Positions 1 to 7,418 of a stretch of DNA of 14,632 nt are shown here, one piece after another. The translations under genes and the position numbers were made by a program. The notes under the pieces are model-generated. The model was given only the letters and a program-made list of their open reading frames with translations. It searched no databases and was not told where the DNA came from. The DNA is from Collinsella sp. (lineage in GTDB: Bacteria; Actinomycetota; Coriobacteriia; Coriobacteriales; Coriobacteriaceae): positions 1 through 14,632 of the forward strand of contig JAIJJM010000017.1 of assembly GCA_022728415.1 (NCBI GenBank), read 5' to 3'. Position 1 is the stretch's first letter; each line of letters opens with the position of its first letter.

Positions 1-137
1 TCGTAGGGATAGCGGAATGAGACAAGCGAGGCATCTTCGTCATTGCCAGGTTCCCATTTGATATTATCGACAGAAAAGGCACCGAGTATTCCGCCGTGCT
101 TTTCTTCCTTTTCGTTATCACTGTGGAACAGAGACAT
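1..137 (-). CDS. N-terminus of a leftward protein, possibly SPFH-domain family (partial)
   Basis: Only the first 45 codons are in the window; the gene runs off the left edge. The protein starts MSLFHSDNEKEEKHGG and continues with a segment around IKWEPGNDEDASLVSFRYP. The ATG at 137 is preceded by an AAAGGAAT ribosome-binding site at a normal distance, so the start is well supported. There is no signal peptide and no zinc-ribbon cysteine pair, so it is not a fifth member of the zinc-ribbon family found to the right. A short acidic/basic start followed by a Trp-containing strand and a 'V.fRYP' strand is reminiscent of bacterial SPFH proteins of the YdjI type (sometimes annotated as virion-core-protein-like). 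That assignment comes from memory of the family's N-terminus and is tentative; the diagnostic domain lies outside the window. Confidence 0.55.
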   Translation of the reverse strand, partial: MSLFHSDNEKEEKHGGILGAFSVDNIKWEPGNDEDASLVSFRYPY

Positions 138-260
138 ACTGATTCCTTTCGTTAATTCCAAACCACGCACTCCGCGTGTCTAATGAATTGCGAAATGCCG
201 AGCCGACAGGCATGCCGAAAGTCCGTGCGCCCCAATCTATCCCCCGACTTAGCTTGGTAA

Positions 261-266
261 ATTATA
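261..266 (-). promoter_or_regulatory. Candidate -10 box for the leftward gene at 1-137
   Basis: A perfect leftward TATAAT lies about 120 bases upstream of the ATG at 137. No good -35 hexamer is found 16-18 bases upstream, so this is a -10-only candidate. The rest of 138-334 shows no open frame that looks coding and no strong hairpin. Confidence 0.35.
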
Positions 267-334
267 GCCCTCAATCCGTCGCATTTAGTCACCCGCCGGT
301 GAGCGGTAATAATGTCGCACCTTTGGTCAACTGA

Positions 335-424
335 CGAAGAACCGGGAGGGTTCGAACCCCAGATACCCTTTTGGGGCATACCCGCTTAGCGGGCGAGTGT
401 CTTCGGACTCTCGGTCAGCTCTTC
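335..424 (-). tRNA. tRNA-Ser(GCU)-like sequence, probably a degenerate pseudo-tRNA
   Basis: On the minus strand a 90-base type II tRNA layout can be traced. The acceptor stem GAAGAGC (424-418) pairs with GTTCTTC (342-336), with a discriminator G at 335 as in tRNA-Ser. The anticodon GCT is at 390-388. A long variable arm ATGCCC/GGGTAT encloses loop CAAAA, and a TTCGAAC T-loop is present. No CCA is encoded. Several parts are broken. Two of the three D-stem pairs (10-25, 11-24) do not form and the second G of the D-loop GG is T. U33 is C (position 391). The base before the T-stem mismatches, and two extra bases lie between the T-stem and the acceptor. The anticodon region can also fold as CCCGC-TAA-GCGGG, which hides the anticodon. 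I therefore favour a pseudo-tRNA, but an active copy with unusual arms cannot be excluded. Confidence 0.6.
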
Positions 425-439
425 GTAACGGCCGTTTTA

Positions 440-468
440 GCTGTAACTAAACTCGTCGGATGGAACAA
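440..468 (-). promoter_or_regulatory. Candidate promoter for the tRNA-Ser-like sequence
   Basis: Leftward TTGTTC (468-463), 17 bases, then TACAGC (445-440) lies about 16 bases before the traced 5' end of the tRNA-like sequence. Spacing is ideal but the -10 box is poor. Confidence 0.3.
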
Positions 469-525
469 GGGGAAAGGTATAGGAGCCGCGCACGCCGTAA
501 TGCCAAAATGCCTCGGCTAAAGTTA

Positions 526-2016
526 CTAGCTCTCGTGATAGGCCAGAATCGACCGGCACGGATACCCTTCAGAGCCGCATTCCGCGGACGCTACGACCTT
601 TCCGTCTTTATAAAACTCAACATACCAAACGTACGTTGCCGCCCCCTCCCAATAGCTTGGCCTATCAGCGACCTTGTACGTAATAGAGGCGTCATCTGGC
701 ACAATCAACTCGCGCTTGGCGTTTGCAATGAACGCATCCATGTCGGCGATCACGCCATCGTCGCCCGCAGCGGCCTCCCCATCGTCGCCGCTATCGGATG
801 CCGCTTCAGATGGTGCTTGAGATGCGCCAGTTCGATCGTCTGCAGTGCCAGAGCCGTCCTTCAAAGAGCTCTCCGAAGGCTCCGCTCCTTTGAATGCCTT
901 CCACATATCGCTGCTTGCAGACGGCTTTTCAATGTCGGCCTCCGGATGCTCCCCGGCAATCTCGTCAAGAATTTTGCACGCTTCTTCACGCCCCTGGACC
1001 ATCGTCTCCTGTGGTTTGCCACCATCCTCGACGGTCCTCACCAAGTAGGCGCCATTCTGTCTATCGAATTCCTTATTTTGAATTTGCACCGCGTCTACGA
1101 CCTCAGGACCCTTTGCAGTAAGCGAAATATAGAAATCCGTCTGGTTACAATCCTGACTACAAGTAAATTTAACGATGCCGTCCTTGCAGACAGTAATGAC
1201 TTGGCTCTCACCCTGAGCAATAAAACCGTCATACCGATTCGTCATATTGCTGGAGCCTTCTACCATCTCTGACGAAGGCATAACCGAAACGGCCTTTCCA
1301 CCAACAAAGCAGTAGGCACCTACAATCGCCGAAATATCGTTCTGCGCATCGACAGACCCAATAAGCAGCTCGTCAATTCCGTCACCGTTCAAATCATCGA
1401 AAGCATAGTAGTAGTTTAAAAAGCCGGGAGCATTCTGGCTGTCATAAACGAATATCTGCCCCAGCCCAGAATCATCGCCGCGCCCCAGAGCCCAGTCGTC
1501 GTAGTTGGCAGTACCAGCTCCCTTCTGCTCGCAATAGCTCACAAAGTCCTCGTAACGCGCAACCACGCCCTCGTAGGCCTCGTGCGCTTTCTTGTTAGCT
1601 GCCGCGACCTTCTTTTTAGACGACTTATTCTCGACTGCAGCCGGCTGTTCCTGCTGCTGCAGCTGAGGCAGCACAAAGGCCTCGTAAGCTTTGACCAGTG
1701 CGTAGGCGACACCAGCGGTAAAGATGATTGCTGCAAGAATGGTGACAAACGTAGGCACGGCAAAACGGCCGATCTGCCGACGCTGCATCATAAAGGCCGC
1801 AAAGGACATATGCTCAGAGGGCGCCGGAGAAGCGCTCTCTGCGCGAGATGCAGCAGGATCGCTCGTCGCTTTTCTATCAGCAGGCGCCTTTGGTGTACCT
1901 GAAGGAAGCGGCTGCTGAGCATTCGCCGGCGCATCATCCACATCCAACGGTTTTCCGCATGCGGAACAGTATCGCGCCCCGTCTTTGATCTTTGCCCCGC
2001 AGCTTGCGCAGTACAT
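526..2016 (-). CDS. Zinc-ribbon, single-pass membrane protein with FG-GAP-like Asp loop in the outer domain
   Basis: The protein has 496 residues. Residues 1-21 are a zinc ribbon (Cys 3, 6, 17, 20; 'CGAKIKDGARYCSACG'). Residues 25-70 are a Pro/Ala/Ser-rich linker. Residues 86-108 form one hydrophobic helix preceded by QRRQIGR, which predicts an inside N-terminus and an outside C-terminus. The outer part holds YYYAFDDLNGDGIDELLIG (Asp208, Asn210, Asp212, Glu216), a calcium-loop motif of the kind seen in FG-GAP/VCBS repeats. It then has an acidic Ser/Gly-rich spacer (about 365-420) and a second compact domain to the end with a Cys pair (480, 487). The start is backed by a GGGGGGAT ribosome-binding site. 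Stop TAG is followed at once by TAA. It lies 149 bases downstream of another zinc-ribbon gene on the same strand. The family is known only as zinc-ribbon domain proteins of unknown role; sensing or binding at the cell surface is an inference. Confidence 0.85.
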   Translation of the reverse strand: MYCASCGAKIKDGARYCSACGKPLDVDDAPANAQQPLPSGTPKAPADRKATSDPAASRAESASPAPSEHMSFAAFMMQRRQIGRFAVPTFVTILAAIIFTAGVAYALVKAYEAFVLPQLQQQEQPAAVENKSSKKKVAAANKKAHEAYEGVVARYEDFVSYCEQKGAGTANYDDWALGRGDDSGLGQIFVYDSQNAPGFLNYYYAFDDLNGDGIDELLIGSVDAQNDISAIVGAYCFVGGKAVSVMPSSEMVEGSSNMTNRYDGFIAQGESQVITVCKDGIVKFTCSQDCNQTDFYISLTAKGPEVVDAVQIQNKEFDRQNGAYLVRTVEDGGKPQETMVQGREEACKILDEIAGEHPEADIEKPSASSDMWKAFKGAEPSESSLKDGSGTADDRTGASQAPSEAASDSGDDGEAAAGDDGVIADMDAFIANAKRELIVPDDASITYKVADRPSYWEGAATYVWYVEFYKDGKVVASAECGSEGYPCRSILAYHES

Positions 2017-2165
2017 ATATCCCCCCTAGAACTTCAGCATATCGAAACGATAGCCCACAGCCTGCAAACAGAAAAGGCCCAGGACAATTTGCTCGACTGT
2101 AAACCTTTTCTTTCACCTTTCAAATTCGCCTGATCCCACGCGGAAGGCATGCGACGGGCTACTTG

Positions 2166-2783
2166 CTAGGCGCGAGCCATGTGCAGCTTGATTACCTTGA
2201 AGATGATGTTGGCAACCGAGACGATAGGCCAGAGTGCCACCATCGTCATCGGGGCTAATTCGGGAACAACCGGAACCGCTCCGTGAATCACGCTGCCCAA
2301 CCAGTAAAAAAGCATCAGAACAACGACAGGAAGGCCCACGAGAACCACAAGTTCGATTAGCATAATCGTGATACCGATAATGCCGCCACCATAGACAAAG
2401 GGAAGCCTTACACCGCTGCGGTACAGCGAGATAATCACCTTCCAGGGACCAATCAGAAGCAGCGCCAGCAGAATCATATAGTCGAGCCCCAGCGAGCCCC
2501 CTCCCAGCACGTAATTGAAAAAGAGCACATAGAGCAACGAAATCACCGACGCTCGCGTAAGGGACCCGATGGACTCGCGAAGTGAATCTTGCAGGCAAGC
2601 AGCGGCCTCTGCATCCTCCGCCGCTTGAAACTGAGCCTCGACAGACTGGCTCTTAATCGGCCGGGCCTCAACGTAAATCGCATCTCCCGCCGTGCTGGCC
2701 TCAGCCGCGACCGTAGGCGTTCCGCACACGCCGCAGAACTTGGCGCCGTCGTTAATCTCTGCTCCACACTGTTTGCAATGCAT
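2166..2783 (-). CDS. Zinc-ribbon, multi-spanning membrane protein of unknown function
   Basis: The protein has 205 residues. Residues 1-21 form the same zinc ribbon as the neighbouring genes (Cys 3, 6, 17, 20; 'CGAEINDGAKFCGVCG'). A short acidic Ala-rich linker (25-70) follows. The rest is strongly hydrophobic, with probable membrane helices near 78-95, 102-120, 132-162 (one or two helices) and 178-198, and a basic C-terminus (KVIKLHMARA). It has no outer domain of any size, unlike the other three zinc-ribbon proteins in the window. The ATG at 2783 follows a GAAAGGA ribbon-binding-type site (GAAAGGACC) at normal distance. It is transcribed away from the gene at 2923, with 139 bases between the starts. 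No terminator is visible before the next gene at 2016, so the two may be co-transcribed. Function is unknown; no transporter or enzyme motif is recognised. Confidence 0.8.
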   Translation of the reverse strand: MHCKQCGAEINDGAKFCGVCGTPTVAAEASTAGDAIYVEARPIKSQSVEAQFQAAEDAEAAACLQDSLRESIGSLTRASVISLLYVLFFNYVLGGGSLGLDYMILLALLLIGPWKVIISLYRSGVRLPFVYGGGIIGITIMLIELVVLVGLPVVVLMLFYWLGSVIHGAVPVVPELAPMTMVALWPIVSVANIIFKVIKLHMARA

Positions 2784-2922
2784 GATCGGGTCCTTTCTCG
2801 TTACCCCTTTTCTTGGCGATCACAAGATACGATTTGTCGTTTATCCGATATAGAGATTTTGACCGGGTAATTATCCTAAACGTGCTACGCTATTAAACCT
2901 GCAGCTAGAGACAGGGGTAACA

Positions 2923-4281
2923 ATGTTTGAGTTCTCCCAAACACGCACCGTTGAAGGTTCGATTCCGTTTAAGAAAGTCAACCTCATAGAGAACGAACCC
3001 AATAGGCCCGTTGGCGAGGCCCAGCTTGTCTTTGAACTCTACATGCCCACCGAGCTGGCCGGCAGCAAAAGCAACGAAGGGCCCGCACACAGCGAGCGCC
3101 ATGCCGATCTGATCAGGCTGGCATCATGCATCGAACCCACCGCCGTTAAAGAGCAGCCCTTCCGCGCAAGCCTCTTTAACGTACTTGACTACGCCGAACA
3201 GACCGGGCCGCTTTTTGGCAAGCACGCAATAGAATCCGTACGCGATTGGGCCAATGCCGCGATGGCAGCACTTATTGCCATGCGCATCCAGGAATACCTC
3301 AACGGGAGCTGCACCATCGCAAAGGTCTCCGCATTGGAAAGAATCGAGAAATCAGTGGTAACCTGCGCGGCAAACGGGTCATCCTTCAAGATCTACACCA
3401 CTATCCTGAGGGCGGGCGGAGATTATACCAACTCATTCAAAAGCCTGCCCATCGTGCGCAAAATCGAATCCGATGCGGGATATTTCTACGCCTTTATGTT
3501 TATGATCGACGAGGAAGAATCCCTCGTTGCACTCAACGTGCTCTCTTTTGAACACGAGCTCACCGCCAATGACTTCAGTGTTTTGCAGGCGATGTTCTAC
3601 ATGGACGAAGACTCCAGCTTGGAGATTTCAGCACGACTCAAGGTCAACAATAGCGAGGAGAGCTTCTATGTAATCGACCCTCAAGCAGATATCCAGGAGC
3701 GCCGCGAAGAACTTGACGACGATGACCGCGATGCGCTCACCGCTTTGGTGCAGGCGCTCGTGATCTCGCATCTCTCGGGCGCGCACGTGGATGTGTTCCA
3801 GGGCAACGAGTCCACAGGGTTCCTTTCCTTTGACAGCTATCTCTCGTGGCTCTGGTTTGATTTTTCGCGCAAGCTGAGCACCGTCAAAATTGGCTATTGC
3901 GAGCAGTGTGGACGCGCCTACTCACTTGCCGGGCATCGAGGCGTCAAACGGCACTACTGCAGCGATCAATGCAAGACCGATGCCAAAAACGAGCGCACGC
4001 GCAAGGAGACGGCAAAGATACGCGAGTTGTTTGGAACGGGCGCCAGCGTACGCGACATCGCCAACGAGATAGAACGTCCCGCGGCCTACGTACGCTCGCA
4101 GCTCAATAAATGGACCAAGCTCAAGCACGATCTGGATGAAGACATTGAGTCAAACGGCTTTGACAGCTCCGAGCTACTCAAACGTTGCACCATTGAGAAG
4201 CTCGACCTCAACAACCTCCTCAACGCCAAGCGCAAAAAGCAGATTCAGGACTTCGCCAAGCTCAAGCGACTCGTTAAGTAG
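2923..4281 (+). CDS. Protein with C-terminal treble-clef-like zinc finger and helix-turn-helix-like segment
   Basis: The protein has 452 residues and no signal peptide or membrane helix. Residues 1-315 form a domain I do not recognise, with a very acidic patch at about 258-270 (REELDDDDRD). Residues 324-352 carry a zinc finger: Cys326-x2-Cys329, then Cys346-x3-Cys350 ('YCEQCGRAY' and 'RHYCSDQC'). The layout resembles CGNR-type treble clefs but lacks the CGNR sequence. Residues 363-398 (IRELFGTGASVRDIANEIER...) read like a resolvase/Hin-type helix-turn-helix. The basic C-terminus is rich in Lys and Arg. DNA binding is a reasonable inference. The ATG at 2923 has AGGGG 8-9 bases upstream. It is divergent from the zinc-ribbon gene at 2783 and is followed after 95 bases by the ATPase gene on the same strand, which has its own promoter. 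Confidence 0.8.
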   Translation: MFEFSQTRTVEGSIPFKKVNLIENEPNRPVGEAQLVFELYMPTELAGSKSNEGPAHSERHADLIRLASCIEPTAVKEQPFRASLFNVLDYAEQTGPLFGKHAIESVRDWANAAMAALIAMRIQEYLNGSCTIAKVSALERIEKSVVTCAANGSSFKIYTTILRAGGDYTNSFKSLPIVRKIESDAGYFYAFMFMIDEEESLVALNVLSFEHELTANDFSVLQAMFYMDEDSSLEISARLKVNNSEESFYVIDPQADIQERREELDDDDRDALTALVQALVISHLSGAHVDVFQGNESTGFLSFDSYLSWLWFDFSRKLSTVKIGYCEQCGRAYSLAGHRGVKRHYCSDQCKTDAKNERTRKETAKIRELFGTGASVRDIANEIERPAAYVRSQLNKWTKLKHDLDEDIESNGFDSSELLKRCTIEKLDLNNLLNAKRKKQIQDFAKLKRLVK

Positions 4282-4316
4282 AAGCCCTGTCATTTCTTCT
4301 CCGTCCGACTGGAAAA

Positions 4317-4344
4317 TTGCTCACATACGTGTTAGTACTATATA
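4317..4344 (+). promoter_or_regulatory. Candidate promoter of the ATPase gene
   Basis: TTGCTC (4317-4322), 16 bases, then TATATA (4339-4344) lies about 33 bases before the ATG at 4377. It overlaps the TGTTAGTA repeats, which would place a bound protein directly on the -10 region. Confidence 0.45.
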
Positions 4345-4352
4345 TGTTAGTA
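4330..4352 (+). repeat. Paired TGTTAGTA direct repeats, possible operator
   Basis: TGTTAGTA occurs at 4330-4337 and again at 4345-4352, a 15-base period, with TATATA between. The outer edges also form an inverted pair, GTGTTA (4329-4334) against TAACAC (4350-4355). The combined direct and inverted symmetry around a -10 box is what a repressor or self-regulating protein site would look like. Which protein binds is unknown. Confidence 0.5.
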
Positions 4353-4376
4353 ACACGCATATGAGCGAGGCATGCC

Positions 4377-5759
4377 ATGTTTGTCGGACGCCAGAGTGAG
4401 CTTGAGTCCCTAGAAACCGCTTATCAAAAGGGTTCCTTCCAGTTTGCCGTAGTCTACGGAAGGCGCCGCGTGGGCAAAACAAGCCTGCTTCGCGCTTTTA
4501 CGCAGGATAAGCCCAGTGTGATCTTCTTTACCGGGCAGCAAACCGTTGCAAGCGAAAACCTTGCGCTGCTCAGCCGCGAGATGCTTGGTGATAGTGCCGC
4601 AGGAGCAGCATTCCCTTCCATCCAGGTTGCACTCGAGTCCGTCTTTGAACGCGCCAAAGCGGAGCAAGTCATTCTGGTCATTGACGAGTATCCTTACCTC
4701 GCCGAGAGCGACCCAGGCGTGTCGTCGTGTCTGCAAACGCTTATCGACCGACACAAAGACAAGAGCAACCTGTTCTTGGTGCTCTGCGGATCGTCCATGA
4801 GTTTTATGGAACACCAGGTGCTAGGACACCAAAGTCCTCTCTATGGGCGCCGCACCATGCAGTTGCGCATCGACCCCTTTGTCGTTTTCGATGCAGCGCA
4901 AATGCTTCCCGATGCACCCATCGAGAGAATTATCGAGCTGTATTCCGTTGTCGGCGGCATGCCGCTCTATTTATCGCAGCTTGATAGCACGCGCTCCACG
5001 CAATGGAACCTTGAGCACGCTCTGTTGCGCCAAGATGCGTTTCTGTACGCCGAGCCCCAGAACTATCTGTTGCAGGAAGTCCGAAGCCCGGCTATCTACA
5101 ATGGCGTCATAGCCGCCATCGCTAACGGCTGTGTACGTCCCAAGGAAATCGCCGATGTCACCCGACTCGCAACGCCACAAGTCGCGCGATTACTCGACGC
5201 ATTGATTGATCTGCGAATCGTTGAACGCGTCACGCCCGTTGCCAAAGCAACAAAACGTCAGGTGGTCTATCGAATCTGCGATAACCTGTTCAGGTTTTGG
5301 TATCGATTTGTTCCGCAGTACACGGGAACAATTGAAGAGGGGCTCGGAGCCGCTGTTGCCGCGCGTATCGTCAAGCACGATTTGTCTACCTTCGTGGGCC
5401 CCACATTTGAAGAGGTATGCCGCCAGTGGTTGATACGACAGGTCGTTGAGGGCGAGCTGGATGTACTGCCCAAGGCAATCGGCTCTTGGTGGGGCACTAA
5501 CCCGGCAACGCGTCACCAAGAAGAGATTGACATTGTATTAGAGGATGCCGATGGCGAGCTCATCGTTGGCGAGTGCAAATGGAGAAACGAGCCCGTAGAT
5601 ACCGACGTTCTTGAAACGCTCGAGCGGCGCAGTGCGCTGCTGGGCCGGCCGATCAAACAGTATTACTTGTTTAGCAAGGGTGGATTTAGCGAAGCGTGTC
5701 AAAATAGAGCGGCTCAAGCAAGCAGCGCGAGGCTTGTTGGACTCGAGCAACTACTATAA
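4377..5759 (+). CDS. P-loop ATPase of the archaeal-ATPase/DUF234 family with PD-(D/E)XK-like C-terminus
   Basis: The protein has 460 residues, typical for the family. It opens MFVGRQSELESL, the usual start of these ATPases. Walker A is GRRRVGKTSL (28-37). Walker B is VILVIDEYPYL (98-108). A sensor-like strand, LVLCGSS, lies at 134-140. Residues about 245-290 look like a winged helix (PKEIADVTRLATPQVARLLDAL). The C-terminal DUF234 region carries E383-I-D385 and then E399-C-K401 in 'EEIDIVLED' and 'LIVGECKW', the spacing of a PD-(D/E)XK nuclease-type core. ATP binding is well supported. Nuclease activity is only suggested, because many family members are uncharacterised. A GAGG ribosome-binding site precedes the ATG. 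The gene ends at a strong hairpin shared with the convergent zinc-ribbon gene. Families of this kind are common in accessory DNA. Confidence 0.88.
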   Translation: MFVGRQSELESLETAYQKGSFQFAVVYGRRRVGKTSLLRAFTQDKPSVIFFTGQQTVASENLALLSREMLGDSAAGAAFPSIQVALESVFERAKAEQVILVIDEYPYLAESDPGVSSCLQTLIDRHKDKSNLFLVLCGSSMSFMEHQVLGHQSPLYGRRTMQLRIDPFVVFDAAQMLPDAPIERIIELYSVVGGMPLYLSQLDSTRSTQWNLEHALLRQDAFLYAEPQNYLLQEVRSPAIYNGVIAAIANGCVRPKEIADVTRLATPQVARLLDALIDLRIVERVTPVAKATKRQVVYRICDNLFRFWYRFVPQYTGTIEEGLGAAVAARIVKHDLSTFVGPTFEEVCRQWLIRQVVEGELDVLPKAIGSWWGTNPATRHQEEIDIVLEDADGELIVGECKWRNEPVDTDVLETLERRSALLGRPIKQYYLFSKGGFSEACQNRAAQASSARLVGLEQLL

Positions 5760-5802
5760 GAAAGGGGCTTGGAAACAGTTTTCCAAGCCCCTTTCAGTTT
5801 TT
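5760..5802 (+). terminator. Strong hairpin terminator between convergent genes
   Basis: A perfect 16-bp stem (5760-5775 with 5780-5795, arm GAAAGGGGCTTGGAAA) closes a four-base loop, CAGT, and is followed by AG and five T (5798-5802). It starts right after the ATPase stop codon. The T run overlaps the stop codon of the leftward gene at 5801. It ends rightward transcription well; leftward it has only a weak T tail. Confidence 0.9.
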
Positions 5803-7417
5803 ATTCGATTCCCACCTTTTTGAGTGTATCTTTGGTGACTTCCGCAACTTGATTGGGATCGACGTGGGATTCCCCCGAAATAGTGCCGTAACCTGAGGTT
5901 GAAAAATCAAGGAAATAATATGTCCGGCAATTGTGCCCATAGCCAAATTGCTGATATAGGGCATTATAGTCCGTCTCGGAAATTTCCTTGCCCTCCGACG
6001 CACAATAGTATTCGTAGCCATTGCCCTCGCTCGGCGCAACTCCCCAGGACTCGTAGTTGCTTACAAGCGAAAAAGCATCGCTTTTCTTACCATATACCGA
6101 AGTATTGTCCCCGGCCAAAACCTGCCTTCCAGCAAGCAATGCCGTAATAGCATTGCTCATCTCATATGTTCTTTGGCTTACGAGGATGCTGTCGTCATCC
6201 GCTTTAATCAGCGGAAGAAACATCGTTCCTCCGTTGCTGTTATCAAGCCAATTTTGACTGTAAAGCCTCTTGATGCCACCATCAGCTGACGACCAAACCT
6301 CCACGGTGTAGGACTTCTGAAGTCCCTCTATATCTCCATTCCAGGCACTCTTTAGTTCGGCATCGCTCATACCGTTCACAACGGTCAAGAGCTCAGGCTG
6401 GCCATCCTGATCAAAATCAACGAGGTCGACAAGGCAAAGCCCTCGCATCGCATAGACAGAATCAGTCACCTCAACAATTTGTGGCTCTCCATAGCACGCT
6501 AGGTATTCCTGGCACTTTTGCTTGTAAGCGGCATACGCAGCGGTATTGTCCGCCGCGGTGCCTCCATCCTTCTTGTCGCCTTCGTCTGTCTTTGTATCGG
6601 CCTCGTTGACCTTAGGCACCTCGAGGGAAACCTCTTTTACGGCATCAGCGGATTTAGAGTTATCAACGACTTCGACGGGGATAGCCCACTCGACTTTGGA
6701 ATTAGAGTCCTTAACGGTAAGAGTATATTTTCCCGGTTTAACATCGGGAAACTGGCTTACCGTGAAGCCCTCGTCACCCTTAACCTCAGCGTTGGTGCTG
6801 TAGCCGTTGTCGCCGTTCAGGGTCACCGAGTACTTCTTGAGCTTCTCGCCCTTTGCGTCGGTCGGGGTGATCTTGGATTCTTGAATCACCACGATGGCTT
6901 TGTCCTGGCCGTAATGGGCAACGTCGCCGGACTTGCTAAAGAACAGCAGATAGCTAAAGATGGCAATGACTGCCACACCAACGACGATACCAACGATATA
7001 GAGCGCCTTGGTCTCCTTTTTCCGTGCGGATGCATTCACCGCAGAAACAGGGGCCGGCGCCGCGACGGGCTTGGCGACCGGATTGCTCGGTTTTGGCCGG
7101 TCGGCGCGCACGGCAGGAATCGAAGGCGTTGCACCGGACGACACGTCGTCTTTGGGCTGGTCGTCTTCTTCGTCCGCTACGGGCTCGCTCTCCACGGGCG
7201 ACTTTTCCTCCCCCGCCTCGGCACCGCCGGAAGACTCCTTCTCCGTTTCGCCACTAGCGAAAATCTCTTCCGCAGCTTCATTGATAACGGAAGGCTCTTC
7301 TGCCACTTCGTTGCTGGCAGAGTTCAGCACCGCCTTCGCATCTTCGAGTGCATAGCCACACTCGGTGCAGTATCGCAAATCGCCATCAAGCTCAAATCCA
7401 CAGTTGGGACAGAACAT
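5801..7417 (-). CDS. Zinc-ribbon, single-pass membrane protein with Ig-like and Asp-loop outer domains
   Basis: The protein has 538 residues from the ATG at 7417, chosen over an upstream in-frame start because a near-perfect AAGGAGGA site lies just before it and the zinc ribbon then sits at the N-terminus as in its paralogues. Cys 3, 6, 17, 20 form the ribbon. Residues 25-135 are an acidic then Pro/Ala-rich linker. ARKKETK and a helix at 139-160 give an inside N-terminus. The outer part has a beta-rich segment at about 170-252 with 'VKPGKYTLTVKD', like Ig or transthyretin-type folds. A charged spacer (263-290) and a larger domain to the end follow. That domain contains LVDLVDFDQDGQPELLTV (Asp334, 336, 338, Glu342), matching the Asp loop of the protein at 526-2016. 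It lies one base after the stop of the upstream gene, so translation is probably coupled. Function is unknown. Confidence 0.85.
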   Translation of the reverse strand: MFCPNCGFELDGDLRYCTECGYALEDAKAVLNSASNEVAEEPSVINEAAEEIFASGETEKESSGGAEAGEEKSPVESEPVADEEDDQPKDDVSSGATPSIPAVRADRPKPSNPVAKPVAAPAPVSAVNASARKKETKALYIVGIVVGVAVIAIFSYLLFFSKSGDVAHYGQDKAIVVIQESKITPTDAKGEKLKKYSVTLNGDNGYSTNAEVKGDEGFTVSQFPDVKPGKYTLTVKDSNSKVEWAIPVEVVDNSKSADAVKEVSLEVPKVNEADTKTDEGDKKDGGTAADNTAAYAAYKQKCQEYLACYGEPQIVEVTDSVYAMRGLCLVDLVDFDQDGQPELLTVVNGMSDAELKSAWNGDIEGLQKSYTVEVWSSADGGIKRLYSQNWLDNSNGGTMFLPLIKADDDSILVSQRTYEMSNAITALLAGRQVLAGDNTSVYGKKSDAFSLVSNYESWGVAPSEGNGYEYYCASEGKEISETDYNALYQQFGYGHNCRTYYFLDFSTSGYGTISGESHVDPNQVAEVTKDTLKKVGIE

Positions 7418-7418
7418 G

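Noticed and set aside
460..1272. 270-codon open frame on the + strand opposite the first zinc-ribbon gene
   Set aside because: It lies antisense to a gene with clear domains and a good ribosome-binding site. The product is a basic, Arg/Cys-rich sequence without recognisable motifs, as expected for a shadow frame.
2841..2876. TTATCC repeated at 2841 and 2871 between the divergent genes
   Set aside because: Only six bases match, with no wider symmetry; too short to call an operator.
2859..2891. TTGACC followed by TGCTACGCT as a promoter for the gene at 2923
   Set aside because: The spacing between the boxes is 21 bases, too long for a normal sigma-70 promoter. The true promoter of this gene remains unidentified.
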